The notes beneath the pieces are model-generated. The model made no database searches and was not told the origin of the DNA. It worked only from the letters and a program-made list of their open reading frames with translations. DNA of 64,000 bases from Nitrosomonadaceae bacterium (GTDB taxonomy: Bacteria > Pseudomonadota > Gammaproteobacteria > Burkholderiales > Nitrosomonadaceae), in assembly GCA_919902515.1 (NCBI GenBank), contig CAKKRD010000025.1, positions 1-64,000 of the forward strand. Reading direction: 5' to 3'. Shown one piece after another: positions 18,420-29,252 of the stretch. Numbering within the stretch: the stretch's first letter is position 1; each line of letters starts with the position of its first letter. A program made the position numbers and the translations under genes.

Positions 18420-19337
18420 TTATTCGCTCAGCAGCTCGTCCGAGCGGGTAAATACCCAGGTACGGGTGATATGCAGGATGTCGGTATCTTGACTGATGTC
18501 AGGCGGAAAAGGAGCGAAGCCGTTCTGCCCGGCGAGCTTTACAATGCGTATCGCTGCCTCATCCAGAATCTTTTTTCCTGAGGAGCGGTTGATTTCAACC
18601 GACTCCAAGCTGCCATCAGACTTGATGCCGACGGTGAGTTGCAAGTTTCCAAACAGCTTTTCTCGCTTGGCAGCTTCGGGATAATTCAGATTTCCAACCC
18701 GCTCCACCTTTGCCCGCCAGTCTTCGACATAGCGAGCGAAGCGGTATTCCTGTGCACGAGCACCGATGAATCTGCGTTTCGGGCGCTTCTGATAAGCTTC
18801 ATAATCCTTGGCAATCTGTGCTTCCAGGCGTGCAATCTCAAGGCTGCGCTGAACCAGGTCAGTGGTATTGGGCATGTCCTGCCTCTGTACCAGCCGCTCT
18901 GACTGAAGATCGGGTTGATGGACGTCGTGCTTGCTATTGACCGCAGTCATCAGCCTTTTTGCTTCCTGTTCGAGTTGCTCAGTCTTTTGTTTGGCATTGG
19001 CCACATCGACCGGTTGCTTGTGCTCCGGCAATAGTGGAAAGGGTGTCTTGGCGCGGCGGTTGTCGTCAGTGTTGCCGCCGCCATCCAGGTTGGCCTGCGC
19101 CAGGGTATTTGCCTTGTGCGGTTTTGATGCGGATTTACTATTGACCAGCACCACTTCCAGTGTTGTTGCAGCTTTGTCTATTTTTGCAGACGGAAGCTTG
19201 AAGGTAACGCCAAACAATACAACTGCATGAAAAATCAATGACAGCAGTATCGCCACATTCAGGCGTGATGATGGATCAAGCAGCCAGCTATGGAATATGG
19301 CGAGATTGAAATCTGGTCTATTTGGTGTGGCGGCCAA
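18420..19337 (-). CDS. TonB family energy-transducing protein
   Basis: A 305-residue inner-membrane-anchored periplasmic protein. One transmembrane helix (about residues 27-47, LNVAILLSLIFHAVVLFGVTF) is followed by a long polar linker containing a helical, probably coiled region (about 105-185). The TonB C-terminal domain (about 210-300) includes YPEAAKREKLFGNLQLTVGIKSDGSLESVEINRSSGKKILDEAA. It probably couples the proton gradient to outer-membrane receptors. No exbB/exbD lies nearby, so it must share those or act differently. Confidence 0.88.
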   Translation of the reverse strand: MAATPNRPDFNLAIFHSWLLDPSSRLNVAILLSLIFHAVVLFGVTFKLPSAKIDKAATTLEVVLVNSKSASKPHKANTLAQANLDGGGNTDDNRRAKTPFPLLPEHKQPVDVANAKQKTEQLEQEAKRLMTAVNSKHDVHQPDLQSERLVQRQDMPNTTDLVQRSLEIARLEAQIAKDYEAYQKRPKRRFIGARAQEYRFARYVEDWRAKVERVGNLNYPEAAKREKLFGNLQLTVGIKSDGSLESVEINRSSGKKILDEAAIRIVKLAGQNGFAPFPPDISQDTDILHITRTWVFTRSDELLSE

Positions 19338-19420
19338 CGTACTAGCGAGTTTGAGAATTAAGCCTGAGAATGTTTTAGGTCGCGCCCATTGTAAGCAACA
19401 ACGGCACGCTTGTCACATGG

Positions 19421-21277
19421 TTAGGCTTCCAGTTTACGCAGGAATCTTGCGTTGCATGTAAGATCCAGTAAATCAACCTGAGAAATCTCCACCTCAATAT
19501 ACGTTTCCGGCGACATGTCCGGCAACGAGGGTACCCGTATCACCAGCGGCAGGCGATCCAATTTCACCAGATTCTCCTTGAGTACCTGCGCACCGGTTGT
19601 ATTGATATTTTCCTGCAATAGCCAGCGCAGGCACCAATAGCGCTCCATGCCACGCTGGAAATCCCCATAGGCCTCGTAAATCGCCTCAAAATCCCGCATC
19701 GCCAGCAACAGATCATCGCTTTCTCTGGTGTAGGGCGGTGTTTCTCTGCGCAACAGCGCGATTAGTTGCCGCTGATTAATGAGATCCACATAGCGCCGCA
19801 ACGGTGAACTGATCCAGGCATACTGAGAAACACCCAAACCCTGGTGTGGCGCAGGAGAGGTGCTCATTCTCACTTTGCCGCCGCTCTGGTTGCGATAGAT
19901 GCCGGCGACACCGCCATCGGCCAGCTGCTTACCCCATTCGGCATTGACGTAAATCATCAGCTCCGCCACCACCTTGTCGATCGGCGAACCACGTCGGCGC
20001 TCGCTGATAATGACATGATCATCTTTAACATTAAAACTGTAATCGATTTTCTCGTTATTGCTGTCGCTGGCCTTGCCGCGCAATGCCTCCATCTTGCCGG
20101 CGAAATTCCATAGCGCCCGCAGCTCTTTGCCGAAAGGATGATCGAGATTGTCACCTGCCAGGGTATATTCGTTAAAATGTTGCTCCAGCGTGTCGTGTCG
20201 CAGGTTCGCGGCGATTCTCACCTGCTCGATGCAGCTGTGCGTGGCAGTTATGGTGAAATCATCCGCCACGTCGAGATACATTGAAAGCACTGGGCACAAA
20301 CGCTCTTCGCCCAGCGTGTAGTGATGTATCACAGCTTCCGGCAACATGGTGATCTTGTTACCCGGCAGGTAGACGGTAGAAAGGCGCTTTGCCACCACTC
20401 TGTCCAGAGGTGATCCTGGCGCAATCCCCAAAGCAGGGGCGGCAATGTGGATGCCGATGCGAAAGCTGCCGAGAGTCAACGGTGTAACTGAAAAAGCGTC
20501 ATCAATTTCGGTGGTGGTGGCATCGTCTATGCTGAAAGCAGCCACATCCGCTACCAGCAGGTCTGCCGGGTCGCTCAGTTCACCGCCCGTGTCAAGCGGG
20601 CCGAAGCCTGTACCTTCTGGAAAATACTCCAGCAGAAATCGGTTGAAATGATAATCATGCGAGGACGGTATTGCGCCGCATTTCTCCAGCAGTCTGGGAA
20701 CGTTTAGTTTGGCTGCAGTACAAGCAGCATCCAACGCCTTCCATTCAACCGTATTCTTGTCGGGCCGGTAGAGTAGTTCGGTCAACAACGGCCTGAACTC
20801 ATCCGGCAAGGTGAATGCTGCTAACAACCCCACATAACGGGATTGCTGTTCTGCCTGCAGGCGTTTTTTTTCCTGGCTGGCGAGCGCTGCCTTGAGTGCT
20901 TCCGGTGGCGCGGCTTTATATCGCCCCCGGCCTTTTTTATAGAAATACATCGGCGCTGCATGCAACCGGATCAGTACTGCCGCTGCCTCCAGTGAGCCGG
21001 GCGAATGGCCAAAATAATCTGCAGCCAGAGCATCGCTAGCAAACTCAGCATCGCTCACGCAACACTCCCAGAGGAAGTTCAGATCCAGGTCGTCTGCCGT
21101 TTTTTGTGCAAAATGCATGAATTCAGACAGCGGTGGCGCATCAAACCGCAGCAGTACCGACGCAACCTTGATTTTCGAGCGCTTACCGTGAGGTGCTTCT
21201 ACTTGCAGTGAAGTCGTATTGTCGGTAAGGATGGCGCCTACCTTGAAAACGCCTTCCTCTTCGTAAAAAACATTCAT
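19421..21277 (-). CDS. RNase II/RNB-domain exoribonuclease
   Basis: A 3'-5' exoribonuclease of the RNase II family, 618 aa. The RNB catalytic centre reads FSIDDATTTEIDDAFSVTPL, with the metal-binding aspartates of the family, and later motifs include ISERRRGSPIDKVVAELMIYVNAEWG and SPLRRYVDLINQRQL. There is no basic S1/K-rich RNase R tail, so it is a shorter RNase II-like form of the kind found next to tonB-aroE in betaproteobacteria. A TATAAT box sits about 75 bases upstream on the minus strand (21353-21358), without an obvious -35. Confidence 0.92.
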   Translation of the reverse strand: MNVFYEEEGVFKVGAILTDNTTSLQVEAPHGKRSKIKVASVLLRFDAPPLSEFMHFAQKTADDLDLNFLWECCVSDAEFASDALAADYFGHSPGSLEAAAVLIRLHAAPMYFYKKGRGRYKAAPPEALKAALASQEKKRLQAEQQSRYVGLLAAFTLPDEFRPLLTELLYRPDKNTVEWKALDAACTAAKLNVPRLLEKCGAIPSSHDYHFNRFLLEYFPEGTGFGPLDTGGELSDPADLLVADVAAFSIDDATTTEIDDAFSVTPLTLGSFRIGIHIAAPALGIAPGSPLDRVVAKRLSTVYLPGNKITMLPEAVIHHYTLGEERLCPVLSMYLDVADDFTITATHSCIEQVRIAANLRHDTLEQHFNEYTLAGDNLDHPFGKELRALWNFAGKMEALRGKASDSNNEKIDYSFNVKDDHVIISERRRGSPIDKVVAELMIYVNAEWGKQLADGGVAGIYRNQSGGKVRMSTSPAPHQGLGVSQYAWISSPLRRYVDLINQRQLIALLRRETPPYTRESDDLLLAMRDFEAIYEAYGDFQRGMERYWCLRWLLQENINTTGAQVLKENLVKLDRLPLVIRVPSLPDMSPETYIEVEISQVDLLDLTCNARFLRKLEA

Positions 21278-21481
21278 GAGTGTTGTTGCGGACGTGGCCA
21301 GCGAGAGTGATTGAAATCGCCGAGCCAGAAGTGGTTAATGCATCGGTATTGGATTATACCCCGAAACCTATCATCAGCCGCGGCTGAACTATTTCCCAAG
21401 GGGATTGGGTTCTAATGTGCGGCCGGGATAACCTACGATGCAAGTGAGGATGATCGATATGAACGGCGAAGAGTTGAACAG

Positions 21482-24208
21482 TCAATTCAGTTTGCCGTGA
21501 CACTGCTTATACTTTTTCCCCGACCCGCACGGGCACGGATCATTGCGGCCGACCTTGCCGCCTTGTCGCACGAACGGCTGGTGCTTCTCCTGTTCATCTT
21601 CGCGCTCACCGTCCTCCCCCAGGGCCTCCTCATAAGCTGCATGGTGATACTGAACATTCGCTGGCGGCCGCGGTGCTTCCGCTACCTCTTCCACCTGCTG
21701 CTCACTTCTGATCTGAACCGTCATGAGTATCCTGGTGACTTCGGCCTTAATCTCTTCCAGCATGGTGGAAAATAGCTCAAACGCTTCGCGCTTGTATTCC
21801 TGTTTGGGGTTTTTGTGTGCATAGCCGCGCAGGTGGATACCTTGACGCAGGTGGTCCAGCGCTGCCAGATGCTCGCGCCAGTGATTATCGAGACTTTGCA
21901 GCAGCACCGCGCGCTCATAATGGTGCATGACATTAGCGCCGACCTGCTGCACCTTGTTCTGATAATGCTCGTGCGCTGCCCCAGCAACACGCTGAAGTAA
22001 ATTCTCTTCATGCAAGTCAGGCTCTTTCTCCAGCCACTCGTGCAGCGGCAAATGCTGCTGATATTCGGCAGCCAGCGCCTTTTCCAGCCCTGGTACGTCC
22101 CATTGTTCTTCGACGCTCTGCGGCGGGATATAGAGGCCGATAAGATTACTCAGCACGTCCTCGCGCATTGACGTGATCGTCTCTGAAATGTCTTGTGACT
22201 CCATTAGCTCATTACGCTGCTGGTAAATCACCTTGCGCTGGTCGTTGGCGACATCATCGTATTCCAGCAATTGCTTGCGCATATCGAAGTTGCGGGCCTC
22301 CACTTTGCGCTGAGCGTTCTCAATAGCGCGCGTAACCCACGGATGTTCGATGGCCTCGCCCTCGGGCATGTTGAGGCGCTGCATGATGCTAGCCACGCGG
22401 TCAGAAGCGAAGATACGCAAAAGCGGGTCTTCCAGCGAAAGATAAAAGCGGCTGGAGCCTGGGTCGCCCTGACGCCCGGAACGTCCGCGCAACTGGTTAT
22501 CCACCCGGCGCGATTCATGCCGTTCGGTGCCAATGATGTGTAATCCCCCCTGCTTCAGTACCTCATCGTGGAGAAGTTGCCATTGCGCACGCAACTCGGC
22601 AATACGCTCTGCCTTGGCCGGTTCGCCGAGATTCTCGTCCGAGCGGATGCGGTCGATCTCTGGCTCCGGGTTGCCACCCAGCACGATGTCGGTACCCCGT
22701 CCGGCCATATTGGTGGCGATAGTAACCATCTTCGGGCGCCCAGCCTGGGCGACGATCTCTGCTTCGCGTGCGTGCTGCTTGGCATTCAGCACCTGATGCG
22801 GCAGCTTTTCCTGGGCTAATAATCCAGACAGCAATTCATTGCTTTCGATTGAAGTAGTGCCGACCAGAACCGGCTGGCCACGCTGGTGGCAGTCTTTGAT
22901 GTCTGCAATGATGGCGTGGTTCTTCTCGCCCGTGGTGCGGAACACTTGGTCCATGCGATCGTCACGAATCATCGGACGATGCGTTGGAACGATCACGGTC
23001 TCCAGCCCATAGATTTGCTGAAATTCGTAAGCCTCGGTATCCGCCGTGCCAGTCATGCCGGCCAGCTTCTGATACATGCGGAAATAATTCTGAAAAGTGA
23101 TCGAAGCAAGTGTCTGGTTTTCCTTCTGGATCGGAACACCTTCCTTCGCCTCTACCGCCTGATGCAACCCTTCCGACCAGCGTCTGCCGGACATGAGCCG
23201 TCCGGTAAATTCATCCACAATAACCACTTCGTTGTTCTGCACCACATAATGCTGGTCAAGGTGAAACAGAGCGTGGGCGCGCAGCGCTGCGTAGAGGTGA
23301 TGGACCAGATTAATGTTGCTGGGATCATAGAGACTGGTCCCTGGTGAGAGCAAACCGGCTTGGGCAAGCAACTTTTCTACATGTTCGAAACCTGCCTCGC
23401 TCAGCAGCACCTGCTGCGCTTTTTCATCCACGCTGAAATCACCGGGACTATTCTCTTTTTCCTGACGGACAAGTTTTGGAATCAGCGCGTTCATGCGCAT
23501 GTAAACTTCGGAACTCCCCTCCGCCTGGCCGGAAATAATCAATGGAGTACGCGCCTCGTCGATCAAAATTGAATCGACTTCGTCAACAATTGCATAGTTG
23601 AGGTGGCGTTGCACCCGTTCGGCAGGGTGATTCACCATATTGTCGCGCAGGTAATCGAAGCCAAATTCGTTGTTGGTACCGTAGGTGATGTCGGCAGCGT
23701 AGGCAGCCTGTTTGTCGCCGTGCTCCATTTGCGAGAGAATCACGCCCACACTGATGCCAAGGAATTGGTAGATGCGCCCCATCCACTCCGCATCACGCTT
23801 GGCCAGGTAATCGTTTACCGTTACCAGATGCACGCCTTTGCCAGCCAACGCATTGAGATAGGATGGCAAAGTCGCCATCAGCGTTTTGCCCTCCCCCGTC
23901 CGCATCTCGGCAATCTTGCCGTTATGCAGCACCATGCCACCTATCAACTGCACACCGAAATGGCGCATTCCCAGCACCCGTTTGCTAGCCTCGCGCACTA
24001 CTGCAAACACCTCTGGCAGCAAAGCATCCAGGGTCTCTCCGTTAGCAATGCGTTGCTTGAACTCATCGGTTTTGGCGCGCAACTCGGCGTCAGTCAGCGC
24101 TGCCATCGCAGGCTCCAGCGAGTTAATCACACCCACCGTCTGGAAATATTGTTTGATCAGCCGATCATTACGGCTGCCGAAGACCTTCTTGAGCAGATTG
24201 TTCAGCAT
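21482..24208 (-). CDS. secA: Preprotein translocase ATPase SecA
   Basis: The motor of Sec-dependent protein export, acting at SecYEG. Walker A is [18 protein letters not shown], the DEAD-box segment is [20 protein letters not shown], followed by the preprotein-crosslinking domain, NBD2 ([45 protein letters not shown]) and the helical scaffold. The C-terminal zinc/SecB-binding motif [13 protein letters not shown] ends the protein. It has 908 aa, full length. The M23 peptidase gene lies directly upstream in place of enterobacterial secM. Confidence 0.98.
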   Translation of the reverse strand: MLNNLLKKVFGSRNDRLIKQYFQTVGVINSLEPAMAALTDAELRAKTDEFKQRIANGETLDALLPEVFAVVREASKRVLGMRHFGVQLIGGMVLHNGKIAEMRTGEGKTLMATLPSYLNALAGKGVHLVTVNDYLAKRDAEWMGRIYQFLGISVGVILSQMEHGDKQAAYAADITYGTNNEFGFDYLRDNMVNHPAERVQRHLNYAIVDEVDSILIDEARTPLIISGQAEGSSEVYMRMNALIPKLVRQEKENSPGDFSVDEKAQQVLLSEAGFEHVEKLLAQAGLLSPGTSLYDPSNINLVHHLYAALRAHALFHLDQHYVVQNNEVVIVDEFTGRLMSGRRWSEGLHQAVEAKEGVPIQKENQTLASITFQNYFRMYQKLAGMTGTADTEAYEFQQIYGLETVIVPTHRPMIRDDRMDQVFRTTGEKNHAIIADIKDCHQRGQPVLVGTTSIESNELLSGLLAQEKLPHQVLNAKQHAREAEIVAQAGRPKMVTIATNMAGRGTDIVLGGNPEPEIDRIRSDENLGEPAKAERIAELRAQWQLLHDEVLKQGGLHIIGTERHESRRVDNQLRGRSGRQGDPGSSRFYLSLEDPLLRIFASDRVASIMQRLNMPEGEAIEHPWVTRAIENAQRKVEARNFDMRKQLLEYDDVANDQRKVIYQQRNELMESQDISETITSMREDVLSNLIGLYIPPQSVEEQWDVPGLEKALAAEYQQHLPLHEWLEKEPDLHEENLLQRVAGAAHEHYQNKVQQVGANVMHHYERAVLLQSLDNHWREHLAALDHLRQGIHLRGYAHKNPKQEYKREAFELFSTMLEEIKAEVTRILMTVQIRSEQQVEEVAEAPRPPANVQYHHAAYEEALGEDGEREDEQEKHQPFVRQGGKVGRNDPCPCGSGKKYKQCHGKLN

Positions 24209-24242
24209 AAAATCTCGAAAAAATTCTGTTTAAACAGTCGTC

Positions 24243-24279
24243 CAAAAAACAAAGGGGTGAGGTTTTCGGCCTCACCCCC
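24243..24279 (-). terminator. Rho-independent terminator between the M23 peptidase gene and secA
   Basis: GGGGTGAGG (24254-24262) pairs perfectly with CCTCACCCC (24270-24278) across a 7-base loop. On the minus strand the stem is followed by TTTGTTTTTTGG. It would end the M23 peptidase transcript about 22 bases after its stop, so secA probably has its own promoter in the remaining ~35 bases or depends on partial readthrough. Confidence 0.75.
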
Positions 24280-24300
24280 ACAGCAGATCATCAATCCGAC

Positions 24301-25224
24301 TCAGCCGGGTGCTTTCAAGAATCGCGTTGGATTCTGCGGCAGGCCTCTGTGTCTGACTTCAAAATGAAGGTGCGGCCCGGTGGAACGGCCGGTACTCCCC
24401 ACTTCTGCGATCTTCTGTCCCCGTAATACCACTTGCCCTGGTTTGACCAAGCGCTTGGCGGCATGGGCATAGCGGCTGACGAGGTCATTGCCGTGGTCAA
24501 TGTCGATCATGTTACCATATTCAGGATGATAGTCAGAGTAGACTACCACGCCGCCTGCCGCAGCCATGACGGGCGTCCCGATCTCAGCGATGAAATCAAC
24601 TCCCTCATGAAAAGCGCTTTTTCCTGTGAAAGGGTCGATGCGCAAGCCAAAACTGGAAGTAAACCATCTCGCTTCTACAGGCGCGAGGGTCGGTAGCGTT
24701 TTTTTCTTGAGTCTGTCTTGCAGCAGAAAGGTGTCGAGCGCACCCAACTTATCGGTGCGATCATTCAATGTAAGCGACAGCTCATTCATTTTGCTGTTAA
24801 ATTCATCAAATGAAATATCCTGTGACGGCAGGGTGGAAAGCGCGCCCCCTTGTCCCAGAGTTTGATTAAACAGAAATTCCTGGGGCTTGATGCCGGACAG
24901 TTCAGCCAAGCGCTCGCCCAGGCTATCGAGCCGCAATAGTTGCGCCTGCATTTGTCCCATTCTGACAGCCATGGCATTCAAGCTATCGCGCAGGTATGAT
25001 TGGTTTTTTTGGTGCTCTTCCTGCTGTACACTCAATACCAGAGATCGGAGGGAGGGGCTATCTATCTTGTCCGCATAGCGCAACGAAAGATAATTCAACC
25101 CCAGTGCCAGCACTGCGATAACCAGAAAGAGTGCCCCTGCCAGCAATGCCAGATGCACGCCGGTCAGGGTCAGGGTCAGGGTTCTTGCTTTTACCAAATT
25201 ACTGGAAACTAGAATAACATTCAT
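24301..25224 (-). CDS. M23 family (LytM-type) peptidase
   Basis: A membrane-anchored peptidoglycan endopeptidase or activator. One N-terminal helix (about residues 18-42) is followed by a coiled-coil-like region (about 55-165) and a C-terminal LytM domain. Zinc ligands appear in FHEGVDF and GPHLHFEVRHRG, so it is probably catalytically active. I start at MNVILVSSN (25224), 12 codons inside the longest frame. Residues 12-18 (TLTLTLTG) come from a tandem hexamer, GGGTCA. It is divergent from the DUF721 gene with only 26 bases between start codons. Confidence 0.88.
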   Translation of the reverse strand: MNVILVSSNLVKARTLTLTLTGVHLALLAGALFLVIAVLALGLNYLSLRYADKIDSPSLRSLVLSVQQEEHQKNQSYLRDSLNAMAVRMGQMQAQLLRLDSLGERLAELSGIKPQEFLFNQTLGQGGALSTLPSQDISFDEFNSKMNELSLTLNDRTDKLGALDTFLLQDRLKKKTLPTLAPVEARWFTSSFGLRIDPFTGKSAFHEGVDFIAEIGTPVMAAAGGVVVYSDYHPEYGNMIDIDHGNDLVSRYAHAAKRLVKPGQVVLRGQKIAEVGSTGRSTGPHLHFEVRHRGLPQNPTRFLKAPG

Positions 25225-25250
25225 CTTATTCCCTAAATATTCGTTCAGCC

Positions 25251-25715
25251 ATGACCGCACGCAAGATCAATTTTTACCTCACCACCCTTGGCGCAGCGGC
25301 AGATCAGCAAGGACTGTTCGCCCAAGCAAACCAGTTAACTCTGATGCAGCGAGCATTCGTGGAAATCGCCCCACCTCAATTGGCAGGATACTGCACGGTA
25401 GGCTGGTTTTCCGAAGGAAGCTTGACTCTATACGCGAGTAGCGGCGCAATTGCGGCAAAACTAAAACAGATTTCGCCATCGTTATTATTAAAATTCAAGA
25501 AGAAGGGCTATGAGGTTACTGCAATTCGGGTTGCTGTGCAAGCACATAACCATATTATTAAAATGGATAACAAGGTCGATAAAAACCTGAATATCGGCCC
25601 GGTTGGCGTGGAAAACCTGAGTCAACTGGCTGCAGGATTGCCGGCATCACCACTAAAAAGCGCGGTCGAATCACTGCTGAAAAAGCAAGCCAAGCAGATG
25701 GTACTGCGGCGCTAG
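25251..25715 (+). CDS. DUF721 (DciA-like) protein
   Basis: A 154-residue protein of the DUF721 family. The N-terminal half matches the DciA-like fold (ANQLTLMQRAFVEIAPPQLAGYCTVGWFSEGSLTLYASSGAIAAKLKQISPSLLLKFKKKG), a KH-like domain. DciA loads the DnaB replicative helicase in many bacteria lacking DnaC. Family membership rests on this pattern; the loader role is inferred. It occupies the usual betaproteobacterial position between ftsZ and the M23-secA pair. Confidence 0.75.
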   Translation: MTARKINFYLTTLGAAADQQGLFAQANQLTLMQRAFVEIAPPQLAGYCTVGWFSEGSLTLYASSGAIAAKLKQISPSLLLKFKKKGYEVTAIRVAVQAHNHIIKMDNKVDKNLNIGPVGVENLSQLAAGLPASPLKSAVESLLKKQAKQMVLRR

Positions 25716-25933
25716 AACGCATGGGTGATCTCCATTATCTGGTCTACATTTGTAGATACAAAAAAATGGGGACATCCTCAAACCAATAGTGCAGGCGGCA
25801 AAACTCGCGTTGCCGTATGCGCTCCCGACATCTGCAGCGTGATGCCAAGCGGCACGACTGGCTGCGCATTCCGGAAACACAGCGGGATCAAGGCGCCGGC
25901 ATGCTCTGGTGGTTGGCCCTTAAGGACCCCCCA
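25716..25933. other. Intergenic region downstream of ftsZ
   Basis: These 218 bases lie between the convergent DUF721 and ftsZ stops. I see no gene and no convincing terminator hairpin. Open frames crossing it overlap ftsZ in other frames and have no family features. Confidence 0.4.
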
Positions 25934-27100
25934 TCAATCAGCCTGCTTCCGCAGGAACGCCGGGATATCCAGCACATCCACTCCGGATTGCTTCATCGCC
26001 TCCACGGTCGCATCGTGCCTTCTGTTGGTGCGGATCGCGGCGGGAATCTCCAGTTCCTTCCAGTTCGCCGCATCTACCAACACTGCATCGTCGGTTCCGG
26101 TACGGGTGTGAATAATGCTCAACGGCTTGGGCTGAGTACGGCCGACCGCTCCACCCAGCCCAGTCGCCACCATGGTGACCCTTAGGTTGTCCCCCATGCT
26201 CTCGTCGATTACGGTGCCGACAATTACAGTCGCATCTTCAGCGGTAAAGTCTTTAATGGTACTCATCACCTCATGAACTTCCCGCATCTTCATTCCCGAA
26301 CTGGCAGTAATGTTTACCAGCACCCCGCGTGCCCCGGAGAGATTCAAGTCTTCCAGCAGAGGACTTGATACCGCCTGCTCTGCTGCTACGCGGGCGCGGT
26401 CTATGCCCGAGGCGAATGCGGAACCCATCATCGCTACCCCCATTTCCGACATCACTGTTTTCACATCGGCAAAGTCTACATTGACCAGACCCGGGCAGTT
26501 GATGACCTCCGCAATTCCGGCAACTGCGCCATATAGCACGTTGTTTGCGGCCTTGAATGCATCCAGCATACTGATATCCTCCCCCAGCACCATCATCAGC
26601 TTGTCGTTGGGAATCACGATCAGCGAATCAACATGCTGCGACAGCGCTTCCATTCCAGCCTGCGCCGCTTTCAGGCGCTTACCCTCAAATGCAAATGGCT
26701 TGGTCACTACCGCCACGGTGAGGATGCCCATTTCTTTCGCCACCTGTGCCACCACTGGCGCAGCACCGGTGCCGGTACCGCCGCCCATTCCGGCAGTGAC
26801 GAACAGCATGTCCGCACCTTCGATCAGTTCGGCAATACGATCGCGATCTTCCAAAGCTGCTTCACGCCCGATTTCGGGATTGGCCCCCGCACCCAGTCCC
26901 TTGGTAATGGTCGATCCCAATTGCAACAAGGTGCGCGCCTGATTACGCTTCAACGCCTGCGCATCAGTATTGGCACAAATGAACTCAACACCCTGCACGC
27001 CGTTCTGGATCATGTGATCCACCGCATTACCACCGCAACCACCGACACCGATAACTTTTATGACCGCTTCCTGTGTTTGTGTATCCATGATTTCGAACAT
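25934..27100 (-). CDS. ftsZ: Cell division protein FtsZ
   Basis: The tubulin-like GTPase forming the Z ring. N-terminal VIKVIGVGGCGGNAVDHM, the tubulin signature GGGTGTGAAPV, the T7-loop NVDFADVKTVM, and a conserved C-terminal peptide, LDIPAFLRKQ, that binds FtsA and ZipA. I start at the ATG giving MFEIMDTQTQEAV, preceded by AAAGGAGA; the frame is open 49 codons further upstream but lacks homology there and reads through repeat-like DNA. The result is 388 aa, typical of betaproteobacteria. It is the last gene of the dcw cluster. Confidence 0.98.
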   Translation of the reverse strand: MFEIMDTQTQEAVIKVIGVGGCGGNAVDHMIQNGVQGVEFICANTDAQALKRNQARTLLQLGSTITKGLGAGANPEIGREAALEDRDRIAELIEGADMLFVTAGMGGGTGTGAAPVVAQVAKEMGILTVAVVTKPFAFEGKRLKAAQAGMEALSQHVDSLIVIPNDKLMMVLGEDISMLDAFKAANNVLYGAVAGIAEVINCPGLVNVDFADVKTVMSEMGVAMMGSAFASGIDRARVAAEQAVSSPLLEDLNLSGARGVLVNITASSGMKMREVHEVMSTIKDFTAEDATVIVGTVIDESMGDNLRVTMVATGLGGAVGRTQPKPLSIIHTRTGTDDAVLVDAANWKELEIPAAIRTNRRHDATVEAMKQSGVDVLDIPAFLRKQAD

Positions 27101-27225
27101 TATGCTTCTCCTTTGGTGAATTAAAAACGCAATTTCTAAAAATTTTTCTAAAACTTTCAACCCTAAACCTGACAATCTTGATACCAACCGCAGCACGCCC
27201 ACCCCTCTATCCCTAATCCCAAACC

Positions 27226-28464
27226 CTAAAAATTTCCCTGGAACCAACTCCTCATTCTCTCCAGAACCTGCTTGAACGAATTACCCTGCAGCCGGCTGTG
27301 CTGGTTGCGCTGAAGCTGTTCCATACCGGCGATAATCAGCCCGACACCAGTGGAGAACCGTGGTGTGCGCACCACCTCTGCCAAGCCGCCACGATAGTGC
27401 GGCAATCCCAACCGTACCGGCATGTGAAATATTTCTTCACCCAGTTCCACCATGCCTTGCAGGGAACTGCTGCCACCGGTGATGACGATCCCGGATGAAA
27501 GCAGTTCCTCGAAACCGCTACGGCGCAGTTCAGCCTGCACCAGGGAATAGAGCTCCTCCACCCGCGGCTCAATCACTTCCGCCAGCGTTTGTCTGGAAAG
27601 CTGGCGCGCACCACGGTCGCCTACGCCCGATACCTCCACCATTTCGTGAGGGTCAGCCATACCACGCAGAGCGCAACCGTAGCTGCACTTGATGTCCTCC
27701 GCATCCTTGGTGGGAGTGCGCAAAGCCATCGCAATATCATTGGTGATCTGGTCGCCAGCGATCGGAATTACCGCCGTATGGCGAATTGCACCATTGGTAA
27801 ATACTGCAATGTCAGTAGTACCGCCGCCAATATCCACCAGGCACACACCCAGATCTTTCTCGTCTTCCGACAGTACCGCCATTGCCGAAGCCAATGGTTG
27901 CAGCACCAGATCGCGCACTTCCAGACCGCAGCGGCGCACACACTTCATGATGTTCTGCGCCGCCGATACTGCCCCGGTAACAATGTGCACTTTCACTTCC
28001 AGGCGGATGCCGCTCATACCGATAGGCTCGCGTACGTCTTCCTGACCGTCCACGATAAATTCCTGATTGAGAATATGCAGCACCTGCTGGTCAGCCGGGA
28101 TGTTCACCGCCTTGGCGGTTTCCATCACCCGCTCCACGTCTATGCGCGACACTTCCTTGTCCTTGATCGCCACCGTCCCGTGTGAATTGAAACTCTTGAT
28201 ATGACTACCGGCAATGCCGGTATAGACCTCACGAATCTTGCAATTGGCCATTAGCTCCGCTTCTTCCAGCGCGCGCTGGATCGCGTTCACCGTAGTTTCG
28301 ATGTTGACCACCACGCCTTTCTTCAAACCGCGCGACGGGTGGCTGCCCATGCCGATAATCTCAAATCCGCCCTCAGGCTTGACCTCGGCGACGATAGCAA
28401 CGATCTTTGAAGTGCCGATATCGAGGCCGACGATCAGATTCTTATTTTCATTAACTCTATTCAT
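27226..28464 (-). CDS. ftsA: Cell division protein FtsA
   Basis: The actin-like protein tethering FtsZ to the membrane. It has the phosphate-binding GLDIGTSKIVAIV, LVDIGGGTTDIAVF, the adenosine motif SGIVITGGSSSLQGM, and a C-terminal amphipathic membrane-targeting helix (LERMRSWFQGNF). It has 412 aa and lies between ftsQ and ftsZ as expected. The 125-base ftsA-ftsZ spacer contains degenerate CCCTAA/CCCAAA repeats. Confidence 0.98.
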   Translation of the reverse strand: MNRVNENKNLIVGLDIGTSKIVAIVAEVKPEGGFEIIGMGSHPSRGLKKGVVVNIETTVNAIQRALEEAELMANCKIREVYTGIAGSHIKSFNSHGTVAIKDKEVSRIDVERVMETAKAVNIPADQQVLHILNQEFIVDGQEDVREPIGMSGIRLEVKVHIVTGAVSAAQNIMKCVRRCGLEVRDLVLQPLASAMAVLSEDEKDLGVCLVDIGGGTTDIAVFTNGAIRHTAVIPIAGDQITNDIAMALRTPTKDAEDIKCSYGCALRGMADPHEMVEVSGVGDRGARQLSRQTLAEVIEPRVEELYSLVQAELRRSGFEELLSSGIVITGGSSSLQGMVELGEEIFHMPVRLGLPHYRGGLAEVVRTPRFSTGVGLIIAGMEQLQRNQHSRLQGNSFKQVLERMRSWFQGNF

Positions 28465-28484
28465 TTATTTTGGAACCCTTAATC

Positions 28485-29252
28485 TCACGCTGCTTTTTTC
28501 AGATTTAGTTTGCGTGGTTCCTGCTGCGACGCTTCCGGCATCCGCACAGCAAAACCGTTGGAATAACGCAAATCTACATAAGCCAGCTGCTGATTCAATT
28601 GCGCGAGGCTGCGGTCGTACGCCAGGACGTAGCGTGCCAAGCGCGCTTCCATCTGATCGCGTCCCAGTTCCAGTACAGTCCCGTTCTCCAGGTGAATGCG
28701 CCAGGCGCGACGCGGCGAAAGATTCAACTGGGCAATGTTCTGCCGCAACGGTTGCAGCAACTTGCCGAAAGCGGTGTATTGCCGCGCCACATCGAATGAA
28801 CTTTCCGGCGGCCCGATGAATACCGGTAATTCCCCTTCAACCGTGGTGACAGCGCCGTCAAATACTTCTCCATGGGTATTTATCAACGCCTCGCTGCCCC
28901 AGCGTGCCACTGCCACATGTTCTTCCAGCGTTACTTCCAGAGTCTGCGGCCAATGCCGCCGCACACCTGCAACCCTTACCCAGGGCAATTTCTCGAATGC
29001 GTCACGCGTCGCGTCCAGATCAACTGTCAGAAAATTCCCCGCGATCTTGCTACGAACCACTTTATCTATTTGCTCCCGTGTCACGTGCCTCAATTCACCG
29101 TTGCTGTTGTTAATGCCGCTGACACTCACCTGCTTCAACGGAAATACTGACGAATTCACCGCCCATGAACCGATTGTGTAAGTTGCCGCGAGCGCAACCA
29201 TCGCAAACAGCAGATTAGCCAGCAAATGCAACGTGTGATGGTTATCCCACAT
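28485..29252 (-). CDS. ftsQ: Cell division protein FtsQ
   Basis: The bitopic divisome protein linking early and late division proteins. A membrane helix (about residues 8-30) is followed by a POTRA domain ([29 protein letters not shown]) and the FtsQ/DivIB beta domain. I start at [11 protein letters not shown] (29252), 12 codons inside the longest frame, which still overlaps the end of ddl. The length is 255 aa. Confidence 0.95.
   Translation of the reverse strand: MWDNHHTLHLLANLLFAMVALAATYTIGSWAVNSSVFPLKQVSVSGINNSNGELRHVTREQIDKVVRSKIAGNFLTVDLDATRDAFEKLPWVRVAGVRRHWPQTLEVTLEEHVAVARWGSEALINTHGEVFDGAVTTVEGELPVFIGPPESSFDVARQYTAFGKLLQPLRQNIAQLNLSPRRAWRIHLENGTVLELGRDQMEARLARYVLAYDRSLAQLNQQLAYVDLRYSNGFAVRMPEASQQEPRKLNLKKAA

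Noticed and set aside
25725-26111. 128-codon plus-strand frame after the DUF721 gene
   Set aside because: Most of it is antisense to ftsZ; composition is that of a shadow frame.
27101-27247. N-terminal extension of ftsZ
   Set aside because: The 49 extra codons have no FtsZ homology, and a good ribosome-binding site precedes the ATG at 27100.
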